Shown here in pieces: positions 1 through 10,513 of a DNA stretch of 64,000 nucleotides. The translations under genes and the position numbers were made by a program. Source of the stretch: Loripinus fragilis (taxonomy: Eukaryota > Mollusca > Bivalvia > Lucinida > Lucinidae); the NCBI GenBank assembly GCA_964019695.1, contig OZ026524.1, forward strand, positions 22,093,656 to 22,157,655, read 5' to 3'. Below the pieces are notes generated by a model, which worked only from the letters and a program-made list of their open reading frames with translations, was not told the origin of the DNA and did no database searches. Positions within the stretch are counted from its first letter, which is position 1; every line of letters starts with the position of its first letter.

Positions 1-160
1 GCGAATAAGGCTTATATTAGAATTTATGCTATCAGCAATGTCATTAATGTATATCAAAAACAATGTTGGTCCTAGGACTGTGCCCCGAGGGACACCAGAA
101 GTTTCTTCAGCGGGTTCAGAGGTTTCACCATCAACCACAACCTGTTGTGATTTGGAGTCA
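1..160 (-). pseudogene. LINE reverse transcriptase fragment, cut by window edge
   Basis: Reading the minus strand, this stretch translates without a stop into the central part of a non-LTR retrotransposon reverse transcriptase. It shows the SGVPRGTVLGP motif followed by LFLIYINDIAD, which leads in this family to the catalytic FADD box. That box would lie beyond base 1, off the window. The element is a fragment: immediately to the right another LINE piece starts in the opposite orientation, so the two are separate insertions or an inversion. The clade (Jockey/CR1-like) is inferred from the motif style only. Confidence 0.75.
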
Positions 161-171
161 AGTTAATCCCT

Positions 172-650
172 TGATTTAAGAAGTTATCTTATGAAGAACG
201 CTTACAGAAATTGAAATTTCCAACTTTGAAGTGTCGTAGATTAAGAGGGGATATGGTTGAGATTTATAAGATTTTACATGGAGTTTATGATGAGTGAGTT
301 ACATCTGAATTATTCAATATTAAGGATCAAGTACGGACGCGTGGTCATTTCTTAAGATTGACTTAACATAGATGCAGATTAGATATACGCAAGAATTTCT
401 TCACCTCAAGAGTGGTGAACGTCTGTAATTCATTAGCGGAAAAAAGTTGTGTGTGCACCGAGTGGAGAACTACATTGACAAGCTGTGGTATAACCATGAT
501 GTGGGATTTAACCCTGACATAGAGTATAACACTAATCCAAACCCACATATAACGACTCATGATCCTGGAAGTTGGAGATCTGCAGAAATAAAGACGACAT
601 ATGAGGAGCTGAACATAGAGGCCGCTGGCCTGTGTCCAGAAGCTACATAG
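172..650 (+). pseudogene. LINE ORF2 C-terminal tail, frameshifted
   Basis: Plus-strand translation from about 172 gives LSYEERLQKLKFPTL and then RRLRGDMVEIYKILHG. This is the conserved post-RT segment of molluscan Pol-like LINE proteins. A stop then interrupts it, and the frame resumes as RTRGHFLRL and RLDIRKNFFTSRVVNV. After a frameshift near 445 it continues as VENYIDKLW and runs open to a stop at 648-650. At least one in-frame stop and one frameshift show it is dead. It belongs to the same broad group as the minus-strand RT fragment to its left but faces the other way. Confidence 0.75.
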
Positions 651-1440
651 GTAAACGTAGGATAGGTAGGCGGGTGACCATCAGCAAGGACCTGAGCTGG
701 AACACCCACATAAACAATATTATCAGTAATGCTAACAGAACACTAGTTTTGTCAAAAGAAATGCTAAAATTAAAGTCATCAAACTATGGCATACAACTCC
801 CTTCTCCGTCAACAAGTTGAATACGCACCAGCGGTCTGGAGCCTTTACACCAAAGAAAACATAAACAAAACTGAAAAAAAGTACAAAAAAGGACAGCTAG
901 ATGGGTCTCAAATAACTACTTTATATATAGTAGTGTTACTGATATGCTGAGCAACCTTGGATGGCGATCCATAGAAAAACAGACGTATCAACACGCGCCT
1001 CTCTACATTTTACAAGATCGTTTATGGCCTAGTTGCCATACCACTTTCATCATATTTTGAGCATCCTGAAGTATACATGTACACTCGCCACATGCACTCT
1101 CTATCTTACAGACATATTCACACATCATCTGTTACTACAAATATTAATTCCCCCTTATCCATTGTTCTGTGGAACAGTTTACCAGCTGATCTCGTCCTAG
1201 TTCTTGATCTTGACTCCTTTAAAACAGGAGTAAGCAAGATCAATCATACACGTTCTTAAATTCATACTGCTTTTAATCTGCTTCTAACTCTTATTTACAT
1301 CTAACACTATCGTCTTTATTTCATATTTTATCATCACTTCACTGTTTGTATCTTTCTTACTAACACATCATGTGCATGTTACATTTCAATAATACTCAGA
1401 AGATGGTTTGGAATTATTAAGAGATGGATAGATAGATTTT
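632..1440 (+). pseudogene. Second LINE 3' end (Jockey-like) with 3' UTR
   Basis: Broken plus-strand frames reproduce the end of a non-LTR polymerase. They read VTISKDLSWNTHINNI and then NANRTL. A frame change gives EYAPAVWSLYTKENINK, then LGWRSIEK. The piece ends as SIVLWNSLPADLVLVLDLD and SKINHTRS with a stop at 1257-1259. Several frameshifts separate these pieces. About 180 bases of AT-rich 3' UTR follow, ending in a short GATA-type repeat (GATGGATAGATAGA near 1424-1437), a common LINE tail form. It abuts the preceding LINE fragment with no gap, so this corner is a pile-up of truncated copies. Confidence 0.75.
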
Positions 1441-2994
1441 AGTGTAACATTTCGACTGCTATAAATGATATATTCTGTTCTAAGAATAACTACAATAATA
1501 ATGTTAAAGGCACAGCCTCCCTCTTTGGGCCAGCTAACAAATTAGGGGTTGAATGAGTCAAGATGCGATCATGTTGTATGTAAATAAGTATTAGATAGCC
1601 TGCTGTAGAATAAACACATATTATTAACCACCCCTTTTGGGTTCGTCTTACGCTATTATCCACCCCGTTCAGGGTCTATTCTGCGATGTTACATCAAATC
1701 AACAACGTATATCAGTCAGCACCAAATTAGCAGTGGCTACAACAAATAACAAACAAAAAACACATGTAGAGATGCTTTAAAAAGTTTTTGCCTCAAATTG
1801 TTATAGTAGTAGAATAAGTGTTATTTTACACCAAAAGGGTGGCAGCTCAGTTACCACATATGTAAATGTTAACTTACACGTATTTAACAGTGTGTGGGAA
1901 AACGTCATCGTATATACGAAATATGTTAGGCAATAAGTATCATTATCAAATAAGCTGGATAATTTATGGATCAAAACTATTTGGAATGTATCACTCCTTC
2001 AAATACCCTAGTAATGTACGCTCTGGGTGTGCGAATACACCATTCTTACCCAGAGACACGCTTTATCATGTGACATATATTTACACTTTGTCTCGAACAG
2101 TACACGGACGCTCATTTTGTTGCTTTGACAAAGCGTACAGTGAAATTGGTATTTTTGTCTTATTTTTTTTTTCTTGTTTTGGTCTGACTCCTTTCTGCAT
2201 CTGTGTCAACTCGATTATTGGGATCTACGCTATCTCTGGAAAGTGCAGATACTTTTCAATCGTCATGCTCTCCTCAAATCTCCAAAGTGAAAGTAATTTG
2301 CGGTAGAAATGCAAGTTTTAGATAAGTCACGTGATAGCATAGGTTGCCTCGCGGGAAATGGTGATTGACAAATAATGAGCCAGAATGTCAAACAAGAAAA
2401 CGAATGGTACACTTTGCCAATACTCGTGACACAATCTATATAGGATTGCCAATGTGTAGTGCACGGCGACTGAGTAAATACTTTTCGTTCCGATATTGTG
2501 AATGCAGTAACATTCACCCTTGTTAATCAGGAGTCGAGGTGTTAACTTCTAGTCAACTGCATAGTTAACTATAGTTTATTAAAACCGTTGAGAACAGTTA
2601 ACTCCATGTTTACCTGTAGTTAACGTTGATATCTACACCTTGTCTGCTCATAGTCGACTTCTAGTTAAAGACATATGCGGCTATTTCCAATGCGCACCTT
2701 TCCCACGTCTGGAAATGGGTCCTGTCTTTCGACCATTAACGGATTCGGATCAACACAGCTTTTCGATATCCTTGTGTCATGTCGGTGTTCCGACATTTAC
2801 TTGACAAAATAAAGTAATTAAAGTTTGTACGAAATATCTATTGACATCTTATCAGAACTGATCGTCTCAGCACCAAAGACAGATAAATGTAGCTCAGTCG
2901 AAATCAAACGACGTACACAATTACCCTGGTTACGAATACGATAGTGGCCGAGTCTTTACTATTTGTACGGATATTTAGAGCAGCGCACGACCTG
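1441..2994. other. No gene seen
   Basis: AT-rich sequence without a convincing reading frame. A 146-codon open frame at 1866-2306 has no recognisable domain and biased, low-complexity composition, so it is not called. Near 2535-2660 there is a cluster of GTTAAC/AGTTAAC words on both strands, which looks like a decayed inverted repeat. Confidence 0.4.
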
Positions 2995-3100
2995 ACCTCG
3001 TTGCCTAGTGGTTAGCGTGTCTGGCTACGAAGCCAGAGGATCAGGATCGATTCCCAGGTGCGCACATATTTTCAGTGTGAGTTTTCTTTCTTTTTTAACA
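2995..3100 (+). repeat. tRNA-like Pol III unit (pseudo-tRNA or SINE head)
   Basis: The segment holds an A-box-like stretch (TTGCCTAGTGGTTAGCG), an anticodon-like hairpin (TCTGGC and GCCAGA arms) and a B-box-like stretch (GATCGATTCCC). A T-rich run at 3080-3098 could end Pol III transcription. The acceptor ends do not pair well and the T-stem is poor, so a working tRNA is unlikely. It is either a tRNA pseudogene or the head of a SINE that has lost its body. A second tRNA-derived head occurs at 53136. Confidence 0.45.
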
Positions 3101-4244
3101 TTTTATGCTAAATTGCTTCATATACAAGTAAAATGGCATCATCAAAGCGACCGAAATGGTCATTCCTGAACTTTTTATATTGCATTGCGCATGAAAACTA
3201 TGGGGGTGGGGTTAAATTTGGCCCTATTGAAAGAGAATTAGTTCGGCGACCCCAGATTTTTATTCTTTTTTCTGAAAGGCATTATAATAGTCCATGAATT
3301 AAAAATAAATTTTTAAGATTTTCAATATCAGATTTTCTAATACATGATTTATCTAAAAACAAATTCCAATTTTCGACAAATTGCCAATATATATCATGCA
3401 GTATCTTGTCACAGCATGGAATAACAAATGAACTTGCACATTTTCTTAAATGTTTGAGGTCATGGGCAGTAATTTAAGTTAAAAGAAAGAAGCTGGCTGA
3501 CGATTACAACCGTTTTAGCTCGATATTCGGACTAGTGTTATTGCTTTATATTTTTAGAAAATTGGTCAAATGCTAAAAACTTCAAAATGAGATTCTGAAA
3601 AAATAAGCACGGTGACATATCCTTTTTATTTCATAAATTGATAGCTCATGCATAAAACAAACTGTATGCAAAGTATTGAAAATATTTCAACATGGGAAGT
3701 ATTTAGTAGCATATGTCCTTAACTAGGTGTAAAGAATAGCTTGAATGGTACTGTATACGCAGTGGGGATTCGAAAAAAACTTTCACTGAGATCGTTCTTT
3801 TATTATATTGAGCTAGAAACTAACTAAATGGTCCGATTTTTGCTAAAAGCACTTACAAACTAATTATAGCTGCTCGAACAGCTAATGGCTTGAAATAAAA
3901 ACTCTGGTCCCGCGTACATCAAGTAAACATGAGCCGACTGTAATTGAACTTGACAGGAATGCCAATGTACAGCGCACGACAACTAAGACCATCATGTTCG
4001 TTCACATAAGATAGTCGTTGCAGCTTCGCATGGTGGCTTAAATAACACCAAAGACATATTATTTACAAGGCTCAATAATAAAAGATATCATAACCTGCAT
4101 GGTGATGACGAGTCATTATAAGTCCAGATAGGCAAACATTTTAGCGTAAAGTAATCTTATTGACACGGTTCTTTTGAGTACCAACAGCATACGTTTTGGT
4201 TGAGAAATAAAAAAATCTTTTTCAAGTACATACTCTTATTTCAG
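3101..4244. other. No gene seen
   Basis: AT-rich non-coding sequence with no long frame, no clear tandem array and no TIR pair that I could find. The last ~70 bases (about 4160-4244) resemble the segment near 54,838-54,905 and 55,375-55,440 (GACGG..TTCTTTTGAGTACC then a GGTTGAGAAATAA-like stretch), so a dispersed repeat ends here. Confidence 0.4.
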
Positions 4245-4305
4245 TGGAGGCCTGTGACACGGCATCACATCAACTGCCCCCCTGTGGGAAGACAAGGAAG
4301 AGAAG
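4245..4305 (+). CDS. Candidate small internal exon (weak)
   Basis: A 61-base segment is bracketed by a good acceptor (CTCTTATTTCAG, ending 4244) and an excellent donor (GAAG then GTGAGTATG). Two of three frames are open across it: WRPVTRHHINCPPVGRQGRE or EACDTASHQLPPCGKTRKR. No domain is recognised. It could be an upstream exon of the GPCR gene 2.3 kb downstream, an exon of another gene, or a chance match inside repeat DNA. Only transcript data can decide. Confidence 0.2.
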
Positions 4306-4843
4306 GTGAGTATGAAAACCTAGAACACCAAAATATATTTTTTAATTATCAAAATCTGTTCTCAGAGTTAGCGACCAAGTATAGTGCACGCCTACCTTCT
4401 CAGCTGCATCGACTAGTAAGCATCTTAAAATGTAGATGCATGATGTATAACTACTATACTTACCTTGCTGCGAACATTGAATGAGCTTATCAGACTGTGC
4501 AGATACGCAGGCTGATCAGTATCTTTATTTTTTGCATATAAAAACTGGGGTTCCCTCGACGTGGATAAAATTGAGTATATAAATGCATAATTTGAACCTT
4601 TTCATGAGATTTGGGCACTTTCATTCCCTTAATTATTATCTGCTTATACCCTTTGTAAGCAGTTTTAGACCAGATCTGGACCGACAGAACATCGGCGCTG
4701 ATTAGACTCAAACTGTTTGTCACTACTGATATGCCTGAATGAATACTTCGAAAAAATGATTTTGAAAAACAAGTAGACGGCAAAATCATGTCAAGTTGCC
4801 CAGCATGCAAAGAAATACTCGATCAGCTGTCCATTAAGCATCT

Positions 4844-4922
4844 AATCTCGGGCCACTATCGACCCGCGAGCGAAACGCCACTCGGATGGCGTTTCGCTGG
4901 CGGGGCGATTGTGGCCCGATTT
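4844..4922. repeat. Foldback palindrome, family P1 copy 1
   Basis: Two arms of about 36 bases (4844-4880 and 4887-4922) fold around a 6-base loop. The inner stem is GAAACGCCA / TGGCGTTTC. A related palindrome is at 50767-50833 with the same inner stem and the same GGGCCA..ATCG outer part, so this is a dispersed foldback family and not a local accident. Confidence 0.75.
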
Positions 4923-6390
4923 TACGTGCTTACCGGGTATCCAGTGATGATGAGGGGACAAGGTGTCTTGTTTCAGGTCTGGGCCTTCACCATTCTTTAT
5001 GTCTGTGAGCAGGGAACCTCTGATGAGACAGTGCTTATGCGCATGCTCATCAGAGCTGTCGATCATCGCTTTTGTAAATTATGCTAATGCTCTCGTGCAT
5101 GAGCTGAACCACCTTAACTCATATGAAGCAAGAAAAATAATTTAGATTACCACAACCTGGGACACTATTATATGTGTGTACTGAGCAGGGAAGCTTTGGT
5201 GAGACTGTGTCTATGTATATGCTCATCATAGCTGTCGTTGATCTCCCTGTAATGCCCTCGTGATCTTACTCAAATATACTGACGAAACTTAAAAACGCAC
5301 ATAAACTCAAAGTAAAAGGAATACAAAGGAAATGCATGATACCCCGTAACTATCATACGGTTTGCTTAAAGATATATTGAGCAAACTGCATGCAATTTTC
5401 ACACAGCTATGAACACCTTGCACATGGTTATTCTAATTTGCTGTTACACACGTGGAATCAATTTAATTCAATTATGCCAAATGTATTTTCCCATTCTCAT
5501 CAACAGGACGAGTACATTTCCATTTTAGGGTTGTTGGTCAGTATTTTTCACTTTTATTCAAATTTCAAAAGAAACTTTTGTAAGTAAACAGTGAACCTGA
5601 TCAGACGCCGCGAAATGCTAACCCTAAACCTGGTTTTGCGCTGTTTTCTGATGTCCTACAAAAAGGACACTAGTATACTTTTGCAATGTTGAACAGTGTC
5701 CATCATATTTTTACATTCTATGCGGATGTAGACCTTTGAAAATTTAAGGTGCAATGGGTGTTAGTTTTCTGTCTATTATGAAAGAGAATATTTAGCTGAT
5801 AGCCATGTAGTGCGTGCTAAAGTCATTCAGTATACATAACAATGGACATTTAAGAACACGATATATCTTCCTTCCCGATGCGGTTTTGATCATACTCACT
5901 TACTATTATTCATCCTCATACTAATGCGCGCGCGCGTGTGTGGAGGATGATTCAATATGACCACATACACTGGACATAAGTTCTAAAATGGTCATCTCTG
6001 CCAAGTGGTCATATTTTATATATATATATATATTTTTTCATTTAACAACGACATTTTGTGTAAAGGAATCTTAGACCCCTATAATTTGCTTACCGTATTA
6101 GAGATTTGTATATTGTTTTTTCATATTGTTTGGCATTATTGTTTAATAATTGAATAAAACAGAGATGACCAATTAAAAAGTTTGTTCAGTGTATATTGGC
6201 CATTCAATAAGATTTCGGTACTTATAGTTGTCGAACAACGAAGGCCCAAGCGAGTCTAAAGCCTTTGGATGTTGATAACGATACAATTACAATACTTTAG
6301 CCGTCATGCTTCGCTGGATACGTTAGTTATTTTAATGGTGGCTACCGTGCACATGCGATAAATATACAAAACTTATTCACTGGTTCATTA
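4923..6390. other. No gene seen; small simple repeats
   Basis: Non-coding. About 5460-5700 resembles 63,540-63,780 (a TTTTCACTTTTATTCAA.. segment followed by GATCAGACGC / TCAGACATTGC and a CCTACAAAAAGGACAC / CCCACAAAAAGAACGC stretch), a dispersed repeat. A GCGCGCGCGCGTGTGTG run near 5925-5941 is an alternating purine-pyrimidine tract with Z-DNA potential. A short (TA)n lies at about 6017-6032. Confidence 0.45.
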
Positions 6391-6603
6391 ATGCCACCAA
6401 TAGCAGTGTCAAAAGAGATACGTTTTGTTTTATGTGAACAGTAAAACATACACCAGTCTACAACTGAACAGTCTAGTCAATGTCATTACTATATATTTGC
6501 TGCTAATACATAAAAATATATATGTGAATAAAATTAGACAACAATCGTGTTACTGTTGAATATTAATAGTTTTAAACTGCTAATACATACGCATTGATCC
6601 AGA
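6391..6603 (+). promoter_or_regulatory. 5' flank of GPCR 1, conserved in its paralogue
   Basis: This flank matches the flank of the second receptor in blocks: ATGCCACCAATAGCAG (6391-6406), a TATGTGAACAGT-AAAAC block, a GTCTGGACAGTG / CAGTCTAGTCAATG block followed by ATTTGCTGCT, and GCATTGATCCAGAATGG running into the start codon. Gene 1 has an extra ~75 bases here, bounded by repeated GCTAATACATA words. The last block ends in CAG just before the ATG, with a CTAAT word ~20 bases upstream, so it could be a 3' splice site of a 5' UTR intron and not promoter sequence. Which is right cannot be read from DNA alone. Confidence 0.5.
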
Positions 6604-8142
6604 ATGGATGTGACTTCTGAAGCAAACTTGTTTAGTCGACCATTGAGTCTGGAAGAAAACCAACGGTTGGCTGAGGAATTAAACGAGGAATTAAGATCAA
6701 CGTTATTGCCAGTTACTGCACTTGTGGGATTAGAAACAGTGTTGGGTTTTTGTGGAAATTTACTGATCCTGTACGTGTTTGTGTTTCACTACCATAGATG
6801 TAATTTCAAGTACTTTGTTTTGTGTCTATCGTTCGTTGATATAACGAGTACCCTCACTACGATGCCTGCAGAAATAGTGAGTCATACATATTGGTATATC
6901 TACCCAAGCCCGCTTCTTTGTAAAATAAAGTCTTGCTTCAACATGTTTACAGTATGTGGGTCGATGTATGGGCTGTTCGTGATATCCATCGACAGGTTTA
7001 GAAAAATATGTCTCCCGTTTGGCTGGCAGATAGACCCTAGGGTCGCTGTGATTTTGTGTATTGTGCAACTTCTCGTCTCATTTGTCATGATAATACCTGT
7101 AATGTTCTTTTGGGGAACACATTCAAAAGTAACCGTATACAAAGGCTACAATGTTACCATAACGGTGTGTGAAATTGATGAAAAATTTAAATCTACAAGT
7201 ATACCTCTGATGTATACGATTGTCGTGGAGACCATTAACTCTATAATCATGTTTGCAATGGTCGTGATTTATATTTTGGTTGCACGGAAATTGTTAATGG
7301 TTAAATCAAGTTCCAAGAATACGTATCCACCTCATGGCAACACAATTACTGGATCGGAGGCTAGCAGTTCTTTGATGAGTGGGGAATATATTGCGAACTC
7401 AAAGGATTTAACAAAGTGCCATAAACTAGTGTCTGACTCAGAACAAATAGGAGCAGACAAACAAATAAAACAAAACAATGCAAGACAGCGTCAAAATGTG
7501 CAGCAAATTAATTCATTGAAAAATTCTTCACCAACATCTGCAGTCAGTAGAAGTGGAATGATTTTTGCAACTGCACAATCAGAGGATAGTGGAAATAGTT
7601 TGCCAATTACAATGACGAAGGGAAGTGAAAATACATTACCAAATACATGGGCTGGGGCAAAAAGAAGTAATATGCCAATTATGCGATCTGAGGAAAGTGA
7701 AACGACTTTGTCGATTACAAGTGCAGATGAAAGAGGCACTACCTTGTCAAACAGACGAGCCTTACCAATTACACAGGCAGGCGAAAGTGGAAAATTCTCA
7801 GAAAAGAAACAAGCTAAGGGAAAAGGAAATATTTTGCCAATTACACAGGTGGAGGATGGTAGAATTACTAGAAGGCACGAGTGTAATAGGATTGAGAAGA
7901 AAATCAAAAGAAAAACACTCATTATGTTAATTCTTACAGCTTTATTTATATTCACAACAGTTCTGTACATGACTTTACTAAACCTCATAGCTCATGGTGT
8001 TCTCGAAACTTTGTCTAACACTGGCAAAGCTGCCTACTTTTTCTTTTTTCGCTTTTATTTTATAAACCACGTGATCAATCCAATACTCTATGGATTTCTT
8101 GATCCTCATTTTAGAAACGCATTAAAACAAATCTTCATGTGA
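6604..8142 (+). CDS. Intronless class A-like GPCR (orphan), copy 1
   Basis: A 512-codon uninterrupted frame for a seven-helix plasma-membrane receptor. Helices lie at about 34-62 (GN at 51-52), 68-91 (LSFVD, D79), 103-128 (C106, then DRF 130-132 in place of DRY), 147-170, 201-229, 435-463 and 476-500 (NPILY 492-496), followed by a short helix-8-like tail. C106 and C189 can form the usual disulfide; NVT at 183-185 is a potential glycosylation site. Several family hallmarks are absent: Q155 sits where Trp 4.50 is expected, helix 5 lacks its proline, and helix 6 lacks the CWxP switch. Loop 3 is very long (about 230-434) and contains 12-residue repeats. The start is supported by conservation with the paralogue at 41110-42735, including the bases just upstream. 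The ligand is unknown. The single-exon form and near-duplicate suggest a lineage-expanded orphan family. Confidence 0.9.
   Translation: MDVTSEANLFSRPLSLEENQRLAEELNEELRSTLLPVTALVGLETVLGFCGNLLILYVFVFHYHRCNFKYFVLCLSFVDITSTLTTMPAEIVSHTYWYIYPSPLLCKIKSCFNMFTVCGSMYGLFVISIDRFRKICLPFGWQIDPRVAVILCIVQLLVSFVMIIPVMFFWGTHSKVTVYKGYNVTITVCEIDEKFKSTSIPLMYTIVVETINSIIMFAMVVIYILVARKLLMVKSSSKNTYPPHGNTITGSEASSSLMSGEYIANSKDLTKCHKLVSDSEQIGADKQIKQNNARQRQNVQQINSLKNSSPTSAVSRSGMIFATAQSEDSGNSLPITMTKGSENTLPNTWAGAKRSNMPIMRSEESETTLSITSADERGTTLSNRRALPITQAGESGKFSEKKQAKGKGNILPITQVEDGRITRRHECNRIEKKIKRKTLIMLILTALFIFTTVLYMTLLNLIAHGVLETLSNTGKAAYFFFFRFYFINHVINPILYGFLDPHFRNALKQIFM
7570..7876 (+). repeat. Coding minisatellite in loop 3 of GPCR 1
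   Basis: About eight degenerate units of ~36 bases (12 residues) lie in frame in the third intracellular loop. The unit consensus is close to T-Q/R-A-E-E-S-E-N-T-L-P-I; readable examples are GSENTLPNTWAG and GNILPITQVED. Units vary from 11 to 18 residues, and no stop or frameshift occurs. The paralogue has about ten units. Because the region stays open while the units drift, it looks maintained as protein, probably a disordered, phosphorylatable linker (Ser/Thr/Glu-rich). Confidence 0.8.
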
Positions 8143-8212
8143 ATTTAAAAACATTCACGTAAATTTTGTTTAATATCCAAAAAAACTTTATAAATATACT
8201 TTTCACACGATA

Positions 8213-8242
8213 ATAACAGAACAGAACAGAAATGTTTATTAA
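8213..8242 (-). repeat. LINE 3'-tail remnant with (TTCTG)n
   Basis: On the minus strand this reads AATAAACATTTCTGTTCTGT, close to the 3' end of the LINE at 38077-39960 (AATAAATTTCTGTTCTG). It looks like the last bases of a severely 5'-truncated LINE copy placed 70 bases downstream of the GPCR stop. Confidence 0.4.
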
Positions 8243-8395
8243 ACCAGTGACCTATAATTATTGTATCCCACTCATTTATAACGTTTAATGATCTTGCTCT
8301 AATATACGTCACTGATTAAAATATCTTCATTGAGTTGTCTAAAATGATATAGGATAACCCTTTCATCCTTTTATATTCAGATAAGAATACAGTTG

Positions 8396-8641
8396 CGAAA
8401 AAGAGCGACGATTTTAATTTGGAAATTGTCATTTTTCCATTTTTACTCTGTGATGTTCCTCGCTCTAGATCCCATGGAGTTGGTATTTCTAAACTCAACC
8501 GATTTATTAGAGCATCTATCCATGTTGCTGACTTTAACACTCTAAATAAATTGTTAACTCAGAAACTTCTAAAACAAGCCTATTGGTATCATAAACTTTG
8601 CAAAAGTTTTTCTAATTTTTATCACCGATACAATTATTTGA
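8396..8641 (+). pseudogene. Penelope-like RT fragment (C-terminal part)
   Basis: The translation contains KKSDDFNLEIVIFPFL, DVPRSRSHGVGISKLNRFIR and QKLLKQAYWYHKL, then FYHRY. These align residue for residue with the minus-strand fragment at 11866-12176 (DDFNFEIVNFPFL, DVPRSPSYGVYISHLIRFAR, KLLKQGYRYHK, FYHRH). The layout (a proline-rich segment, an R-F/Y-AR block, then LLxQGYxYHK) is that of the distal part of Penelope-like RTs; this assignment is from memory of the family and not from a search. The piece is truncated on both sides. It runs straight into repeat CF at 8642. Confidence 0.6.
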
Positions 8642-9075
8642 AAAACAATGGAAGGATATTGAAATTCTTTTGACTTTAATACATTTTAGAAAATAATTTC
8701 AAAACAAAGTATTTTGTATTTGATATAACTACCAATCTACAATTCAGCAAATTTCAAAATGAATTTTACGGGTCATTAATTACGATTCAGTACCACTCCA
8801 AATAGTACAACCCTCTTTACTAATAGTTCACAAGCAATAAAATTTGCGATGTATGTTTTGGCTGCAAACTTGACCTGGTCATTGCTAGTTATTTTTAATT
8901 CCAACCACAAAAAATGTTCACACCCAACTCATAGTCATTTCACCCAATAACACGACCATTTCTTCAGCAAAATTGTTAATATATTGCTTATTCGATCTAA
9001 TATAACAACAAATTCGCAGCAAAACATTGACAACAAGTGCAAAACTGGGTGTCATACTTTTGACTGAGAACCATG
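8642..9075 (+). repeat. Dispersed repeat CF, uninterrupted copy
   Basis: This AT-rich segment begins with AAAAACAATGGAAGGAT and ends about AACTGGGTGTCATACTTTTG. The same sequence occurs split in two at 9475-9683 and 12177-12412. Comparison at the join (AGCAATAAAATTTGCGATG here) marks exactly where the other copy was interrupted by a retroelement. No coding potential. Confidence 0.8.
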
Positions 9076-9247
9076 TTTGGGTTGACCACGGAGCATGCAG
9101 TCTACATTGTTTAATTAATAAAAACTATTTTTTTTTCAAACTTTGGGTCGAAGAGTATCTTGCTAGGGAATAATTTTATAAAAGAAAAAGCGACAAATCT
9201 CAATCGGAAGTAGGGTAGGCCAGTTACTTATTAAATGACCCTCGTAC
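9076..9247 (-). mobile_element. One end of a mariner-type element
   Basis: Minus-strand reading from 9247 begins TACGAGGGTCATTTAATAAG, the TA-ended terminal form typical of Tc1/mariner TIRs and similar to the complete pair at 10514/11863. I find no partner end nearby and no transposase, so this is a truncated remnant. The inner boundary is uncertain. Confidence 0.45.
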
Positions 9248-9474
9248 ATGTCTACATAGTAGAAGTTAATGTTCCTTTTCTTCATCACAAAAGTTTTATC
9301 TTCTGTTAGTGGGCGAGGCATATTTTTCATTTCACTTAGAAAAATGTTAGATAAAGCATTTGTGCATGCCATTTATATCAATGTTGAACTAAATAATCAA
9401 ATTGATAGGTAATAATTTATTGTATTCAATGAAGTTTTGAGACATGGGGAAATTATAGTATATAATTTATACTC

Positions 9475-9683
9475 AGAAAAAACAATGGAAGGATTTTGAA
9501 ATTATTTTGACTTTAATACATTTTAGAAAATAATTTCAAAACAAAGTATTTTTGTATTTAATATGACTACCTATCTACAATCCAGCAAAATTCAAAATAA
9601 ATTTTACGGGTCATTGGTAAGGATACAGTACCACTCCAAATAGAACAACCCTCTTTACTTATAGTTCACAAGCAATAAAAAAT
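9475..9683 (+). repeat. Repeat CF, left half of interrupted copy
   Basis: Nearly identical to 8642-8838, ending at the AGCAATAAAA junction. The right half resumes at 12177 with AAATTTGCGATG. The gap between them is filled by a minus-strand Penelope-like insertion. Confidence 0.8.
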
Positions 9684-10236
9684 AGTAAGTGAGTATGATC
9701 AGGAAATACTACAATCACAAACTGCAGACAACCCCCTGGCATCGCGAGGAAGAGCCGCTCAACCATCAGGAGACACCAGGAAGACAAATTAAGCAAAGTA
9801 ATCAGCTCTCTCTTCCCCATCAAGATGATTGCAATACTAGAATGGACTTAAAGTAACGTACAACAAAACATAGAACAATTACAGACTCCCACATTGGGAG
9901 TAACAATAAACAAAAAGTCAACAACATCAGAATCACCGCCTTAGAACAGACAGCAGCCTAAGCCACCGGGGGGCTTAAATGCATTTTACTGGTACCAAAT
10001 CTTCGCCCTAGATTCTGCTGTTGTTGAAGTACAAGAAATGTTCAGCTCGCATGGAGGCCATCTAACTAATGCAATGTATCATCATGGAAAACACTCTAAT
10101 CAAATTAACACTCCATGATGAAACAAAGAAAAGGGCTCATGACTCACAGATAGTCAGAGCTAAAGAAAGCCTCAAGATGAGCCACGGTGGGTCCAGCTAC
10201 AGATAAGCATCAAGCACCAACCCACCGATTAAAGCT
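9684..10236 (-). repeat. Family B: 3' UTR of the Penelope-like element
   Basis: This 550-bp tail also occurs without the coding part at 31827-32237 and, as the last ~57 bases only, at 26219-26278. All three are on the minus strand with the same 3' end, as expected of target-primed insertion with 5' truncation. Family A (33106, 45949, 54946, 55528) has a similar terminal sequence (ATTGTA..ATTCCTGATC then a CTTACT-type tail), so A and B look like 3' UTRs of related elements. Confidence 0.7.
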
Positions 10237-10513
10237 TTACGTCGGAGCCGTCATAGAGTCTGAGGCCTGACCCACCGTCGTGCAATTAAAGAGGAAACCA
10301 TAGCTATAAACAGTGATTGGGTTTAAAACTAGGCATGCAGACTGTCGCATGATATCCAAATTATATCCAACCCTTATATAACGTTTTACTATCTTTTTGA
10401 ATTGATCACTAAAATTAGGTTTTCCAACAATTCATTTGAATTTATAGACTAGATCACCATAAAAAATAGGTTCTGATATTCCTTGTTGCAGAAGAGTTTT
10501 TAACCCAATGTTG

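Noticed and set aside
1866..2306. 146-codon frame as a small membrane protein gene
   Set aside because: T-rich hydrophobic stretch, no domain, no splice or promoter context; AT-rich DNA gives such frames by chance.
2995..3100. Functional tRNA-Arg gene
   Set aside because: The anticodon loop size is wrong, the T-stem is poorly paired and the acceptor ends do not match; kept only as a tRNA-like repeat.
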